From Phenylobacterium kunshanense (GTDB lineage Bacteria; Pseudomonadota; Alphaproteobacteria; Caulobacterales; Caulobacteraceae): 64,000 nucleotides of DNA. The notes under the pieces are model-generated. The model searched no databases. It was not told the origin of the DNA and worked only from the letters and a program-made list of their open reading frames with translations. Shown piece after piece: positions 43,651 through 53,254 of this stretch (position 1 is the stretch's first letter; each line of letters opens with the position of its first letter). Location: positions 1 to 64,000 of the forward strand of contig NZ_QFYS01000005.1 of the NCBI RefSeq assembly GCF_003254525.1. Direction: 5' to 3'. A program made the translations under genes and the position numbers.

Positions 43651-44610
43651 TCAGAGCCGCATGTCGATCATGCGCCGCATGATCATGTTGCCGAGGAAAA
43701 TCCAGAAGCCGAGGCCGGCAAGGCCGTACTTCACCATCGGCTCGTCGATGACGTCGCCGTAGAATTTGGGAGAGATCAGCACGATCATGCCGATCGCCAG
43801 GAACGGCGCTGCGGTCAGGATCATGGCCGAGGCGCGCCCCTCGGACGAGGCGGCCTTGATCTTCAGCCGCATCTTGTGCCGCTCGCGGACGGTGTTGGCG
43901 TTGAGCTTCAGCAGGCCCGTCAGGTTGCCGCCCGTTCGCTCCTGTAGGCGGACCGTAGCGGCGAAAAGGTCCACGTCGGGATGCTGGCAGCGTTCGGCCA
44001 TGCGCTCGACCGCCTGCTCCAGGGTGGCGCCATAGGCGATCTCGTCGGCCGACATGCCGAACTCGGTGCCGATAGGGTCGGACATCTCACGCCCCACCAG
44101 GGCCACCGCGGCCGGCACCGGGTGCCCGGCCTCCAGCGATCGGACGATGATGTCCAGCGCCTGGGGAAGCTGGAAGCCGAGCGCGGTGGCGCGCTGCTTG
44201 GCCTTCCACTTCAGCACGCCCAGCGGAACGATCACGCCGCCCAGCACGGCGCCGCCGAGAAGGCCGAGGGGATTCTTCAGGAGGAAGAAGACGCCCACCG
44301 CACCGATCGCCGCGGCGAGTCCGATGTAGGTGAGCCACTTTCTCTGATCGTAGGGCAGCCCTGAGGCCACGATCATGTCCGACAGCCAGCGCAGCCTTTC
44401 CGACCGTCCGCCAGCGGCCGTGAGCCCCCGCTGTTTGCGCAGCTCGACGACCAGGGCGGAGATGCCTTCCACCTTCTCGCCCACCTTCAGGCGGCGATTT
44501 ACCTGCCGCTTCTGGGTCGCGACCGACAAGACGCCCACCAGGCCCTGCACGCCGGCGAAGACGGCGGCCCCGATCATCACCATGACGATCAGCTTGGCGT
44601 CGATCTCCAT
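43651..44610 (-). CDS. tadB: Tad pilus inner-membrane platform protein TadB
   Basis: A 319-residue membrane protein with the F domain QLPQALDIIVRSLEAGHPVPAA and LFAATVRLQERTGGNLTGLLKLN, plus N-terminal and C-terminal helices. It is the partner of TadC. Only two bases separate it from the cpaF stop, and four from tadC. Confidence 0.9.
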   Translation of the reverse strand: MEIDAKLIVMVMIGAAVFAGVQGLVGVLSVATQKRQVNRRLKVGEKVEGISALVVELRKQRGLTAAGGRSERLRWLSDMIVASGLPYDQRKWLTYIGLAAAIGAVGVFFLLKNPLGLLGGAVLGGVIVPLGVLKWKAKQRATALGFQLPQALDIIVRSLEAGHPVPAAVALVGREMSDPIGTEFGMSADEIAYGATLEQAVERMAERCQHPDVDLFAATVRLQERTGGNLTGLLKLNANTVRERHKMRLKIKAASSEGRASAMILTAAPFLAIGMIVLISPKFYGDVIDEPMVKYGLAGLGFWIFLGNMIMRRMIDMRL

Positions 44611-44612
44611 GG

Positions 44613-46013
44613 TCAGAGCACCTTGTTCGGATCGAAGTTGGAGGTGTCGTAGGGGATGCCCCGCCGCAGCATCTCGTCGAGGCAGCGCGGGCGAAGGCCC
44701 GTCGCGCGATGCTCGCCGTGCACCGTGCCGTCGGGATCGGTGTGGGTGCGGTTGAACAGGAAGATGTCCTGCATCTGCACGACATTGCCTTCCATCCCGA
44801 CGATCTCGGTCACGTGGGTGACCTTGCGCTTGCCGTCAGACAGGCGGTTGACCTGCACGACCAGGCCCACGGCGGCCGCGATCTGGTAGCGCACCGCTTC
44901 AGGGCCGATGTTCATGCCGCCCATGGCGACCATCTGCTCCAGACGGCTGATGGCTTCGCGCGGATTGTTGGAGTGGATGGTGGCCATGGAGCCTTCGTGG
45001 CCCGTGTTCATGGCCTGCAGCATGTCGAAGGCTTCTTCCGAACGGACCTCGCCCAGGATCACGCGGTCGGGACGCATCCGCAGGGCGTTTTTCACCAGCT
45101 CCCGCTGGCGGATTTCGCCCTTGCCCTCGATGTTCGGCGGGCGGGTCTCCATCCGCACCACGTGGGGCTGCTGGAGCTGCAGCTCGGCGGCGTCCTCGAT
45201 GGTGATCAGGCGCTCGCCCTCGCTGATGGCGGAGGAGAGCGCGTTGAGAAGGGTCGTCTTGCCCGAGCCCGTGCCGCCCGAGATCACCGTCGACACCCGG
45301 GCGCGAGAGGCGCCCCACAGGAAATCGGCCATCGACTGGGTCATGGCGCCGAACTCGACCAGCTTCTCCAGCGTCAGCGGCTTCTTGGAGAACTTGCGGA
45401 TGGAGACCGAGCAGCCGTCGATGGCGATCGGCGGGATCGCGGCGTTCACCCGGCTGCCGTCCGGCAGGCGGGCGTCGACCATGGGCTGGCTCTCGTCGAT
45501 CCGGCGGCCGACGCCGGCGACGATCCGCTGGACGATCCGCAGCAGGTGGTCGTTGTCGCGGAAACGGATTGGCGTCAGCTCGAGTTCGCCGCGGCGCTCC
45601 ACATAGACCTGGAACGGGCCGTTGATCAGGATGTCGTTGATCGACTCGTCCTTGAGGAGAGGCTCAATGGGGCCGAGGCCGACCATTTCGTCGTAGATCG
45701 AGGCGCCGAGCTCGGCGAGCTCCTTGGTGTTGAGCGCCATGCGCTCGGCCTGGGCGAACTGGGTCACCTGGCCCAGGACCTGACGGCGCAGCTCACTCTC
45801 TTCCAGCTTGTCGAGCTTGGAGAGGTCGAGTTCGTCGATCAGCCGCGCGTGGAGCCGCAGGCGCAGGTCGAGGTTCGCGTCCCGCGGCGGTCCCTTGGCC
45901 TTGGGCTCGGGTTTCGGTGCGGGGGCGGCAGGCGCGGGTGCGGCGGCCTGGGGCTGAGGCGCTGGCTGCGGGGCCGGGGCGGGAGCCGAACGCGCGAGAC
46001 TGAACCGGGCCAT
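44613..46013 (-). CDS. cpaF: Tad pilus assembly ATPase CpaF (TadA)
   Basis: A 466-residue secretion ATPase. After a proline/alanine-rich N-terminal ~40 residues come the N-domain and a RecA-like domain with Walker A ISGGTGSGKTTLLNAL, ITIEDAAELQL, Walker B RVILGEVRSEEAFD, and the His box MATIHSNNPREAI. It drives pilin polymerisation. The start is the ATG in a TGATG overlap with cpaE; the longer open frame upstream belongs to the cpaE antiphase. Confidence 0.95.
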   Translation of the reverse strand: MARFSLARSAPAPAPQPAPQPQAAAPAPAAPAPKPEPKAKGPPRDANLDLRLRLHARLIDELDLSKLDKLEESELRRQVLGQVTQFAQAERMALNTKELAELGASIYDEMVGLGPIEPLLKDESINDILINGPFQVYVERRGELELTPIRFRDNDHLLRIVQRIVAGVGRRIDESQPMVDARLPDGSRVNAAIPPIAIDGCSVSIRKFSKKPLTLEKLVEFGAMTQSMADFLWGASRARVSTVISGGTGSGKTTLLNALSSAISEGERLITIEDAAELQLQQPHVVRMETRPPNIEGKGEIRQRELVKNALRMRPDRVILGEVRSEEAFDMLQAMNTGHEGSMATIHSNNPREAISRLEQMVAMGGMNIGPEAVRYQIAAAVGLVVQVNRLSDGKRKVTHVTEIVGMEGNVVQMQDIFLFNRTHTDPDGTVHGEHRATGLRPRCLDEMLRRGIPYDTSNFDPNKVL

Positions 46014-47185
46014 CAGGCGGCCTTCGGCGGGGCGTCTCGGCGCGCCGGCTGGGCGGCGAGCCGCTCGACCAGGGTTTGCACGTCCTTGACGATCTTGGAC
46101 TTTGGACGGTGCTGGGCGATGGGGCCGCCCAGGTTCGCCGACGCTGCGGCGGCCTCCCAATCGGAGCTGACGCCAGCCTCGGCCTTGCGTTGCAGGGCCT
46201 TCTCGGCCTCGGTCATCGAGGGCGCCGGGCCGAACATCCGGCTGGCGAGCCGGTTCAGCACGATCCGCGGGCGGAGGCTGGCGCCCAGGGCGTCCTCGAT
46301 CTCGTCGGCATGCGAGCGGGCGGCCAGGAGGGCGGGGACGGTGAGCTCGGAGATGACAAGCACCTCGTCGCAGCCGGCCAGAGCTTCCAGCGTCCAGGAC
46401 CGGCGATGCCGCGGAATGTCGAGGATCACCCAGTCGTAGCTCTCGCAGGCGACCTCGAGCATCCGCAGGACGGCTTCGCGGCTGACGGCGTCGAACGCCG
46501 TGGGATCGCGCACGCCGGCGATCAGGTCGAGCCCCTTGGAAACCGGGGTGACGAAGGCGTTCAGCATGGCCGCGTCGATACGATCGGCCGCCTGGCCGAG
46601 GTCGGCGAGCCGGGCGGTCGGCTGGGCGCCCAGGTAGGCGGCGGCCGCGCCGTCGGCGAGGTTCAGGTCCACGAAGCAGACCGCGCGGTCCTTGCCGGAG
46701 CGGACGGCCAGGGCGTGGGCGATCTCGATGGCGATGGTGGTCGCGCCCGATCCGCCGACGGCGCCGGTGACGCCCCAGCAGCGGGAATCACCGCTGGCCT
46801 GTGCTGGCGCAGGCTGCGCCTCGGCGAGCAGGGTGAGCAGGGCGGCGGCCAGCTGTTCGGGCGAGTAAGGCGCCTCGAGGATGTCCGTGGCCGGAAGGCG
46901 CAGGACGTTCCTGACGAGGCCAGCGGGGAGCGTTTCTCCCACCAGAAGCACTGGCGGGCAGGCCTTCAGCGACGACAGCGCCTTGACGGCGACCGCCAGC
47001 GCTGAGGCGTCCCAGGCGTCGGCGTCGATCACGACGAGATCGGTCGCCCCGGGCGCGAGTCCGCCGAGCTGGTCGATCGAGCCGGGTTGCACGATCGCGC
47101 CGGCGAGCGGCCCGTCGGTCAGGGGCGCGAGGTCCGCGCCGAGGGCCAGGATGCGGCGGCCGCGGAGAACTTCAGAGCTGGCCAT
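46013..47185 (-). CDS. cpaE: Tad localisation ATPase CpaE (TadZ)
   Basis: A 390-residue protein. Residues 1-125 form an atypical receiver-like domain without a clear phosphoacceptor. Then comes a ParA/MinD-like ATPase with a deviant Walker A (GAVGGSGATTIAIEIAHAL), VCFVDLNLADGAAA and DWVILDIPRHR. It positions the pilus machine at the cell pole. TGATG overlaps join it to cpaC and cpaF. cpaD, which normally precedes it, is missing. Confidence 0.9.
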   Translation of the reverse strand: MASSEVLRGRRILALGADLAPLTDGPLAGAIVQPGSIDQLGGLAPGATDLVVIDADAWDASALAVAVKALSSLKACPPVLLVGETLPAGLVRNVLRLPATDILEAPYSPEQLAAALLTLLAEAQPAPAQASGDSRCWGVTGAVGGSGATTIAIEIAHALAVRSGKDRAVCFVDLNLADGAAAAYLGAQPTARLADLGQAADRIDAAMLNAFVTPVSKGLDLIAGVRDPTAFDAVSREAVLRMLEVACESYDWVILDIPRHRRSWTLEALAGCDEVLVISELTVPALLAARSHADEIEDALGASLRPRIVLNRLASRMFGPAPSMTEAEKALQRKAEAGVSSDWEAAAASANLGGPIAQHRPKSKIVKDVQTLVERLAAQPARRDAPPKAA

Positions 47186-48510
47186 CAGCGTCCATCCTCG
47201 CGGGTCAGGGGGCGGTCGAGCGACTGGCCGTTGAAGATCAGGGCGGCGGCCGAGGGTTCCTTGCCCGGCGGCGATACCGTCGCCGCGGCCTTGACCTTGT
47301 CGTCCGGCGTCGTGAACCGCGGCGTGACGACGACGATCAGTTCGGTTTCCGCCTGCTTCCAGCGGCTGGACCGGAAGAGGGCGCCCAGGATCGGCACGCT
47401 GCCGGCGCCGGGGATCTGGCGGAGGGCGTTGGAGTAGTCGCGCTGGAACAGACCGCCCACCGACAGCGACTCGCCGCCCCGCAGCTCCACCGTCGTTTTC
47501 GTCTGGCGGATGATGAGGCCCGGAACGGTGAAACCCGAGACCCGCAGCGAGTTGGTGAAATCGAGCTGGCTGACCTTCGGCTCCACCTCCAGGCGGATCA
47601 TGCCGTTGTCCAGCACCAGTGGCGTGAAGATGAGTTCGACGCCGTACTTACGGAACTCCAGGCTGACCAGGCCATCGCGCTGGGGCACCGGATAGGGATA
47701 CTCGCCGCCGGCATGGAAGTTGGCCTTCTGGCCGGAAATGGCCACGAGGTTCGGCCGCGCCAGGGTGCGGATCACGCCCTTTTCCTCCAGCGCGCCCAGG
47801 GCCGTGTCGATGGCCGTGTTGCCGGAGCCGCCGAAGAGCTGGAGCAGGCCGCTCGGCGGGCTGGCGCCGATGAGGCCGTTACCGGTGGCGAAACTGAACG
47901 AGTTGTTCGCGATGATCGCGGAGAACCCGACGTCCTGGAGCGCCGAGCGGGTGGCCTCGAGAACGCGCACCTCCAGAACGACCTGCTGGGCGTCGCGGAC
48001 CGACAGGCGGGAGATCACCGAGTCGGGGGCATAGCGCTGGGCGATCTCCTCGGCGCGGCGCTGCACCCCGCTGTTGGAGACCTCGCCGCTCAGCATCAGG
48101 GATTCCCCGAGGTTCCGCACGACGATGGGTTCGCCCGGATAGGCGTTGGAGAGATCGTGCTGCAGGCTGGCGGCGTCGAAACCCACGCGGATGTCGATCA
48201 CTTCCTGGAGCCGCCCGCCCGCGCCGTAGACCAGCAGGTTTGTGGAGCCGAACTCGATCCCCTGTACGTAGAAGCTGGAGTCCGAGGTGGCCGTCACCTT
48301 GGCGATCTCGGGCTGGGCGACGACGATCTTTGAGGCCTGCTGACCAAGGCGGTACGACAGTGACTTGTCGCGCGGCACGTAGATGGTCCGGCGAAGGGCC
48401 TGTTCGCTGGCGAGGGTCTGGGCCGTCGCCGGAGCGGCGGTCGCGAAGCCTGCGGTGACGACGGACGCGCACAGGAGCGCGCTCACCAGGGTGCGGGACA
48501 TGATGGTCAT
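47185..48510 (-). CDS. cpaC: Tad outer-membrane secretin CpaC (RcpA)
   Basis: A 441-residue protein with a Sec signal (MSRTLVSALLCASVVTAGFA, cleavage after TAQ). The N-terminal pilus/secretin short domain has SLSYRLGQQASKIVVAQPEIAKV and a BON-like segment; the secretin domain carries VEPKVSQLDF and VPGLIIRQTKTTVELRGGESLSVGGLF. It forms the outer-membrane pore. I chose the ATG at 48510; an ATG at 48501 and a GTG at 48546 are also in frame. Confidence 0.93.
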   Translation of the reverse strand: MTIMSRTLVSALLCASVVTAGFATAAPATAQTLASEQALRRTIYVPRDKSLSYRLGQQASKIVVAQPEIAKVTATSDSSFYVQGIEFGSTNLLVYGAGGRLQEVIDIRVGFDAASLQHDLSNAYPGEPIVVRNLGESLMLSGEVSNSGVQRRAEEIAQRYAPDSVISRLSVRDAQQVVLEVRVLEATRSALQDVGFSAIIANNSFSFATGNGLIGASPPSGLLQLFGGSGNTAIDTALGALEEKGVIRTLARPNLVAISGQKANFHAGGEYPYPVPQRDGLVSLEFRKYGVELIFTPLVLDNGMIRLEVEPKVSQLDFTNSLRVSGFTVPGLIIRQTKTTVELRGGESLSVGGLFQRDYSNALRQIPGAGSVPILGALFRSSRWKQAETELIVVVTPRFTTPDDKVKAAATVSPPGKEPSAAALIFNGQSLDRPLTREDGR

Positions 48511-48542
48511 GGGTCTGGGCCTGGAGATGCTTTGCACGGGCC

Positions 48543-49436
48543 TCACGCGGCGTCCGCGGCGGGCTTGCTTGAAACGGTGACCTTCGCGGCCCTGGAGGCA
48601 CGTTCCCGCTTCACGGATTCGCCCTCGATGATCAGGATGCCGGAGCTGGCGGCGGGGCCGCGCGAGACGGCGCGCGGGCCGCCTCGTGCAGCGCCGCCAC
48701 CGGACAGGAAATCCCCCGTCCGCACCGGCGGGGCCGAGGCGATGTCGGCCTGGCCGTTCCGGCGAAGGGCGAGCGAGACCTGGCCCAGGGTCGTGGCCAC
48801 CGAGAGCTTCTGAGCGTCCTCCACCGATACCTCCAGGGTGGCGGTGTTGGGGCTGGACGGCTTCTCGGACGTGGGGTCGGCGTTGAGGTCGACACCCAGC
48901 ACGCGCGCGTTCTGGACGACGACATAGGAGATGAAGTTCCGCTGCGGCCCGTCGGGCGTGAGGTCGCGCATGAGCACCACGTCCACACGGTCGCCCGGCA
49001 GGGCGTGGCCGCCCACGCCGCTCGCATCGTCGACCTTCAGGGTGTAGGCGCGCATGCCCTCTGCGATCTCGGCGGCGACGGTCGGGCGAGCGCCGGGACC
49101 AGAGATCTTGGTCGGCAGCAGGGCTTCGTGCTGGGCGATCGGGGTCAGCGCCACGGGCGGCGCGCCCTCGTCCGCGGCCAGGGCCTGCGGAACGGTCGTG
49201 AAGGCGCCTGCCGGCACCGCGCTCTTCGGAACCTTGATCACCTTCAGCATGCCGGCGTTCAGCTTCTCGCCGTACTTGATGGCGCGGGAGGCCACGACGA
49301 GAGGTTCGCCCTGGGCCTCGATCGTCGCTGGGGCCTTCGCCGAGGCGGCGTTCGGCAGCGCGATCTTGGCGACGAAGAGCGCTCCGAGACCGAGGACGGC
49401 TGAGGCCGCCAGGCTGACGATAGTAACGAGCCGCAT
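48543..49436 (-). CDS. cpaB: Tad pilus assembly protein CpaB (RcpC)
   Basis: A 297-residue protein with one N-terminal helix (LVTIVSLAASAVLGLGALFV). The SAF domain includes VVASRAIKYGEKLNAGMLKVI, and PGDRVDVVLMRDL is the usual CpaB motif. It assists secretin assembly or anchors to the cell wall. It is the first gene of the minus-strand Tad operon; the ~180-base gap upstream is shared with a divergent aldo/keto reductase gene and shows no clear promoter. Confidence 0.9.
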   Translation of the reverse strand: MRLVTIVSLAASAVLGLGALFVAKIALPNAASAKAPATIEAQGEPLVVASRAIKYGEKLNAGMLKVIKVPKSAVPAGAFTTVPQALAADEGAPPVALTPIAQHEALLPTKISGPGARPTVAAEIAEGMRAYTLKVDDASGVGGHALPGDRVDVVLMRDLTPDGPQRNFISYVVVQNARVLGVDLNADPTSEKPSSPNTATLEVSVEDAQKLSVATTLGQVSLALRRNGQADIASAPPVRTGDFLSGGGAARGGPRAVSRGPAASSGILIIEGESVKRERASRAAKVTVSSKPAADAA

Positions 49437-49620
49437 GGTGTCACCCGACCAACAGTTCTCTTGTTATCGGGCGACGTTAACGATGGCCGGCTTGAGATAT
49501 CCCGAACGAACGAGGTGAACGCCGCGCCAACCTTTCTGAAGATCGCGGTTACGTGCTGGCATGGCGCGAGGTCGTGCGGTTAGGCTTCCGCCTCAAGAAC
49601 ACAAAGTGGGAGATCGCCGG

Positions 49621-50550
49621 ATGAAGGTGCGCAGGCTGGGGAATTCGGGCCTGAAGGTCAGTGTCGTTGGCCTGGGCTGCAACAACTTCGGCATGCGGAT
49701 CGACGCGGGCCAGACCGACGCCGTGGTAAACGCGGCCATCGATGCGGGCGTCACGCTGTTCGACACTGCCGACATCTATGGGGGAACGCAGTCGGAGGTG
49801 TTCCTCGGCAAGGCCCTGGGCAAGCGTCGGCACGAGGTGGTGCTGGCCACCAAGTTCGGCATGCGCGTCCAGGAGGATCCGAAGCGGAGCGGCGGCTCCC
49901 GCCGCTGGATCATGCAGGCGGTCGAGGACAGCCTGCGCCGGCTGGGCACCGACTACATCGACCTCTACCAGCACCACCGCCCAGACCCGGACACGCCGGT
50001 CGATGAGACCCTGCGCGCCCTCGACGACCTCGTGACCCAGGGCAAGGTCCGCTACATCGGCTGCTCGAACTACGAGGGCTGGCAGATCGCCGATGCCGAC
50101 TGGACCGCCGCGGGGCAGAGCCGGTTCGTCTCGGCGCAGAATCTTTACTCGCTGCTGGAGCGCGACGTGGAGCGCGAGATCCTGCCGGCCTGCGAGCACT
50201 TCGGTCTCGGCTTCCTGCCGTTCTTCCCGCTGGCTTCGGGCCTGCTGTCGGGCAAGTACCGCCGGGGCGAGCCGCCGCCGAACGACTCCCGCCTCGCCGC
50301 CTGGGGCGCGCGGGGGCAGGCGGCCATGAACGACGCCAACTTCGACAGGGTCGAGGCCCTGGACGCCTGGGCGCGGGAGCGCGGCCACACGATCCTGGAC
50401 CTCGCCTTCGCCTGGCTGCTGGGCCACCGCGTCGTCTCGTCGGTGATCGCGGGCGCCACCACGCCGGATCAGGTTCGGGCCAACGCCGCCACGGCGAGCT
50501 GGGTGCTGACGGCTGACGAGGTGGCGGAGGTGACCGCTCTCGTCCGCTGA
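49621..50550 (+). CDS. aldo/keto reductase
   Basis: A 309-residue NADPH-dependent oxidoreductase of the AKR fold. It opens MKVRRLGNSGLKVSVVGLGCNNFG, with the catalytic Asp and Tyr in LFDTADIYGG, Lys in LATKFGMR, and His in YQHHRPDPDTP. Substrates cannot be assigned; the pattern is close to the YajO/Tas group. The ATG at 49621 follows TGGGAGATCGCCGG. The frame is open upstream to 49561 but without protein-like composition. It stands alone. Confidence 0.9.
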   Translation: MKVRRLGNSGLKVSVVGLGCNNFGMRIDAGQTDAVVNAAIDAGVTLFDTADIYGGTQSEVFLGKALGKRRHEVVLATKFGMRVQEDPKRSGGSRRWIMQAVEDSLRRLGTDYIDLYQHHRPDPDTPVDETLRALDDLVTQGKVRYIGCSNYEGWQIADADWTAAGQSRFVSAQNLYSLLERDVEREILPACEHFGLGFLPFFPLASGLLSGKYRRGEPPPNDSRLAAWGARGQAAMNDANFDRVEALDAWARERGHTILDLAFAWLLGHRVVSSVIAGATTPDQVRANAATASWVLTADEVAEVTALVR

Positions 50551-50609
50551 CCTTGGCGGACGGAGCGTAAGCCTGCGATGAGGCGCCATCCGAGCCGGTT
50601 GGAGGACCC

Positions 50610-51827
50610 ATGTACGATCTGTTGAAGGGCCTGCGGGTCGTGGAAGGCTCGGCCTTCGTGGCTGCGCCCACATGCGGCCTCTACCTCGCCCAGTTCGGGG
50701 CCGAGGTGATCCGGTTCGACAACATCGGCGGCGGCCCGGACTTCCGCCGGTGGCCGCTCGCCGAGAATGGCATGAGCCTCTACTGGGAGGGGCTGAACAA
50801 GGCCAAGAAGTCGGTCGCCCTCGACCTGGGCCGGCCCGAGGGGCGCGAGATCGCCCAGCGGCTGGCGGCGGCGCCCGGCGAGGACGGTGGCCTCTTCGTC
50901 ACGAACTTCCCGGTCGACGGCTTCCTCTCGTACGACAAGCTGAAGGCGCTGCGCGACGACCTGATCTGCGTCCGCGTGATGGGGTGGGCCGACGGCTCCC
51001 AGGGCATGGACTACACGATCAATTCGGCGCTGGGCCTGCCGCTGATGACGGGCCCGGTCGGCGACGAGCGGCCGGTGAACCATGTGCTGGCGGCCTGGGA
51101 CCTGTTGACCGGCGCCTACTGCGCCTTCTCGCTGGTGTCGGCGCTGATCGCCCGGATGCGCGGCCAGGGCGGGCGCGAGATCCGCGCCCCGCTCAGCGAC
51201 ATCGGCGCGGCGACCATGGCCAACCTGGGCTTCACCGCCGAAACCATGCTCACCGGCCACCAACGGCCTCGGATGGGCAACGACGTCTTCGGCGCCTTCG
51301 GCCGCGACTTCACGACCAAGGACGGCGTGAAGCTGATGTTGCTCTGCATCACGCCCAAGCAGTGGGAGAAGGCGCTGGACGTGCTGGGCATCGGCGCCGG
51401 CGTGGCGGCCGTGGAGGCCGAACTGGGCGTCTCGTTCGTCAAGGACGAGGGCCTGCGGTTCACGCACCGCGAGCGGCTCTATCCGCTGTTCGAGCGCGCT
51501 TTCGCGGCCAAGACGGCGGCCGAGCTGACCCCGGCGTTCGACGCGGGCGGCGTCACCTGGGGCAGCTACCAGACGCTCGACGCGGCGCTGAACGACACGC
51601 GGCTCTTCAAGGACAACCCGCTGTTCGAGACCGTGAAGCACCCCAGCGGCCTGTCGTATCCGGCCCCCGGCGCCATGGGCACCATCCCGCAGGACGTGCG
51701 TCGGCCGGTGGCTCCCGCACCGCGCCTGGGCCAGCACACCGACGAGGTTCTGGCCGAGGTGCTCGGGATGTCGGGCGGTGAGATCGCGCGCCTGCACGAC
51801 GCCAAGGTGGTCGCCGGCCCTGCGTGA
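50610..51827 (+). CDS. family III CoA-transferase (CaiB/BaiF)
   Basis: A 405-residue enzyme: LKGLRVVEGSAFVAAPTCGLYLAQFGAEVIRFD at the start is the family's opening. NKAKKSVALDLGRPEGREI follows, and the likely catalytic aspartate lies in AAWDLLTGAYCAF near residue 166. It moves CoA between carboxylic acids in the cytoplasm. GGAGGA six bases upstream gives a firm start. Its place beside acyl-CoA carboxylase and dehydrogenase genes suggests activation of the acid feeding that pathway. Confidence 0.88.
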   Translation: MYDLLKGLRVVEGSAFVAAPTCGLYLAQFGAEVIRFDNIGGGPDFRRWPLAENGMSLYWEGLNKAKKSVALDLGRPEGREIAQRLAAAPGEDGGLFVTNFPVDGFLSYDKLKALRDDLICVRVMGWADGSQGMDYTINSALGLPLMTGPVGDERPVNHVLAAWDLLTGAYCAFSLVSALIARMRGQGGREIRAPLSDIGAATMANLGFTAETMLTGHQRPRMGNDVFGAFGRDFTTKDGVKLMLLCITPKQWEKALDVLGIGAGVAAVEAELGVSFVKDEGLRFTHRERLYPLFERAFAAKTAAELTPAFDAGGVTWGSYQTLDAALNDTRLFKDNPLFETVKHPSGLSYPAPGAMGTIPQDVRRPVAPAPRLGQHTDEVLAEVLGMSGGEIARLHDAKVVAGPA

Positions 51828-51836
51828 GGCCGGCGC

Positions 51837-53234
51837 TCAGGCGACGTCCAGGATCTTCCCGGGGTTGAGGATGCCCTTCGGGTCCAGTGCACGCTTGAGC
51901 GTCCGCATCAGCGCGATCTCGGCCTCGCTGCGGGACAGCGGGAGGTACGCCTTCTTGTGCAGGCCGATGCCGTGCTCGGCGCTGACCGAGCCGCCGATCG
52001 CCTCCAGCGGGCCGTAGACAATCGCCTCGACGGCCTTCTTCACCTCAGGCCCCGTCTCGCCCGTCCAGACGAGGACGTGGAGATTGCCGTCGCCGAGGTG
52101 GCCGAAGACGTAGTTGTCCACGTCCGGCCAACGGGCCCGCAGCTTGCCGTCGATCTCGGCCACATAGGCGGGCATGTCGGCGATCCGCAGGGAGACGTCG
52201 AAGGTGATCGCCGGCCCCTTGCGGTTCACCTGGCCCACGTCGTCGCGCAAGGCCCACATCTTCGCCCGCTCGGCCTGGCTCTTGGCGATGACGGCGTCGA
52301 CGATCAGGCCGTCCTCCAGGGCCTTCCCCAGCACCCGCTCGAACCGTTCGGCGTCGGCCGCCTCGTCGCCGCCCAGGGCTTCCACCAGCACATAGTAGGG
52401 ATGGCCGTGCGGCAGCGGCGGCGTGCCGTTAGCCGGCGGCGTGGTCACGAGCGTGTAGAAGGCCGGCCACATCACCTCGAACGCCGAAAGGCCGCCGCCG
52501 AGGGCGCTCTCCAGCATTCGCAGCAGGCGGGGGATGGAGTCGAAATCCTCGGTGGCGACGTAGGCGGTGTTCTGGCTGAGCGGTGCGCTGCGCAGGCGCA
52601 GCACCGCACGGGTGATGACCCCCAGCGTGCCTTCGGCGCCGATGAACAGCTGCTTCAGGTCGTAGCCGGTGTTGTTCTTCATCAGCCGGTTCATGGACGA
52701 GACGATGGTCCCGTCCGCGAGCACCGCCTCCAGCCCCAGCACCATGTCGCGCATCATGCCGTAGCGGACCACCCGGTTGCCGCCGGCGTTGGTGGAGATG
52801 TTGCCGCCGATCGTCGCCGAGCCCCGCGCGCCGAGGTCGAGGGGCAGCAGCAGGCCCTGCGCCTCCGCGGCCTCGCAGGCGACCTGCAGGATGCAGCCGG
52901 CCTCGACGGTCATGGTCGCGGAGGCGACGTCGATCTCCTCGATCCGGTTCATCTTCTCGAGGCTCAGCGCGATTGCGGCGTCGGCGGTGGCGCCGCCCGC
53001 CAGGCCGGTCTTGCCGCCCCAGGGCACGACCGGGACGCCCAGGCGGTGCGCCACCTTGAGGACCGCCGAGACCTCCTCGGTGCTCCGGGGAAAGACCACC
53101 GCGCGCGGCGAGCCAAGCCGCATCCAGGCGCCCTGCGCCTTTTCAAGCGCGGCCTCGCCGGTGAAGACGGCCTCGGGCCCCAGCGCCTCGATCAGCGCGT
53201 CGGCGAGCGGGTCGCTGGCAAGGGTCTCGGACAT
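51837..53234 (-). CDS. FAD-linked D-2-hydroxyacid dehydrogenase (D-lactate/D-2-hydroxyglutarate type)
   Basis: A 465-residue vanillyl-alcohol-oxidase-type flavoprotein. The FAD domain has PWGGKTGLAGGA, SLEKMNRIEEID and ATIGGNISTNAGGNRVVRYG. The C-terminal metal-binding part has FGHLGDGNLHV and SAEHGIGLHK. It oxidises a D-2-hydroxyacid. It is a distant relative of GlcD in the same window but stands alone. It is convergent with the CoA-transferase gene (nine bases apart) and lies 20 bases downstream of the carboxylase subunit gene on the same strand. Confidence 0.88.
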   Translation of the reverse strand: MSETLASDPLADALIEALGPEAVFTGEAALEKAQGAWMRLGSPRAVVFPRSTEEVSAVLKVAHRLGVPVVPWGGKTGLAGGATADAAIALSLEKMNRIEEIDVASATMTVEAGCILQVACEAAEAQGLLLPLDLGARGSATIGGNISTNAGGNRVVRYGMMRDMVLGLEAVLADGTIVSSMNRLMKNNTGYDLKQLFIGAEGTLGVITRAVLRLRSAPLSQNTAYVATEDFDSIPRLLRMLESALGGGLSAFEVMWPAFYTLVTTPPANGTPPLPHGHPYYVLVEALGGDEAADAERFERVLGKALEDGLIVDAVIAKSQAERAKMWALRDDVGQVNRKGPAITFDVSLRIADMPAYVAEIDGKLRARWPDVDNYVFGHLGDGNLHVLVWTGETGPEVKKAVEAIVYGPLEAIGGSVSAEHGIGLHKKAYLPLSRSEAEIALMRTLKRALDPKGILNPGKILDVA

Positions 53235-53254
53235 GGGGCGAGCTTACGCCCGCC

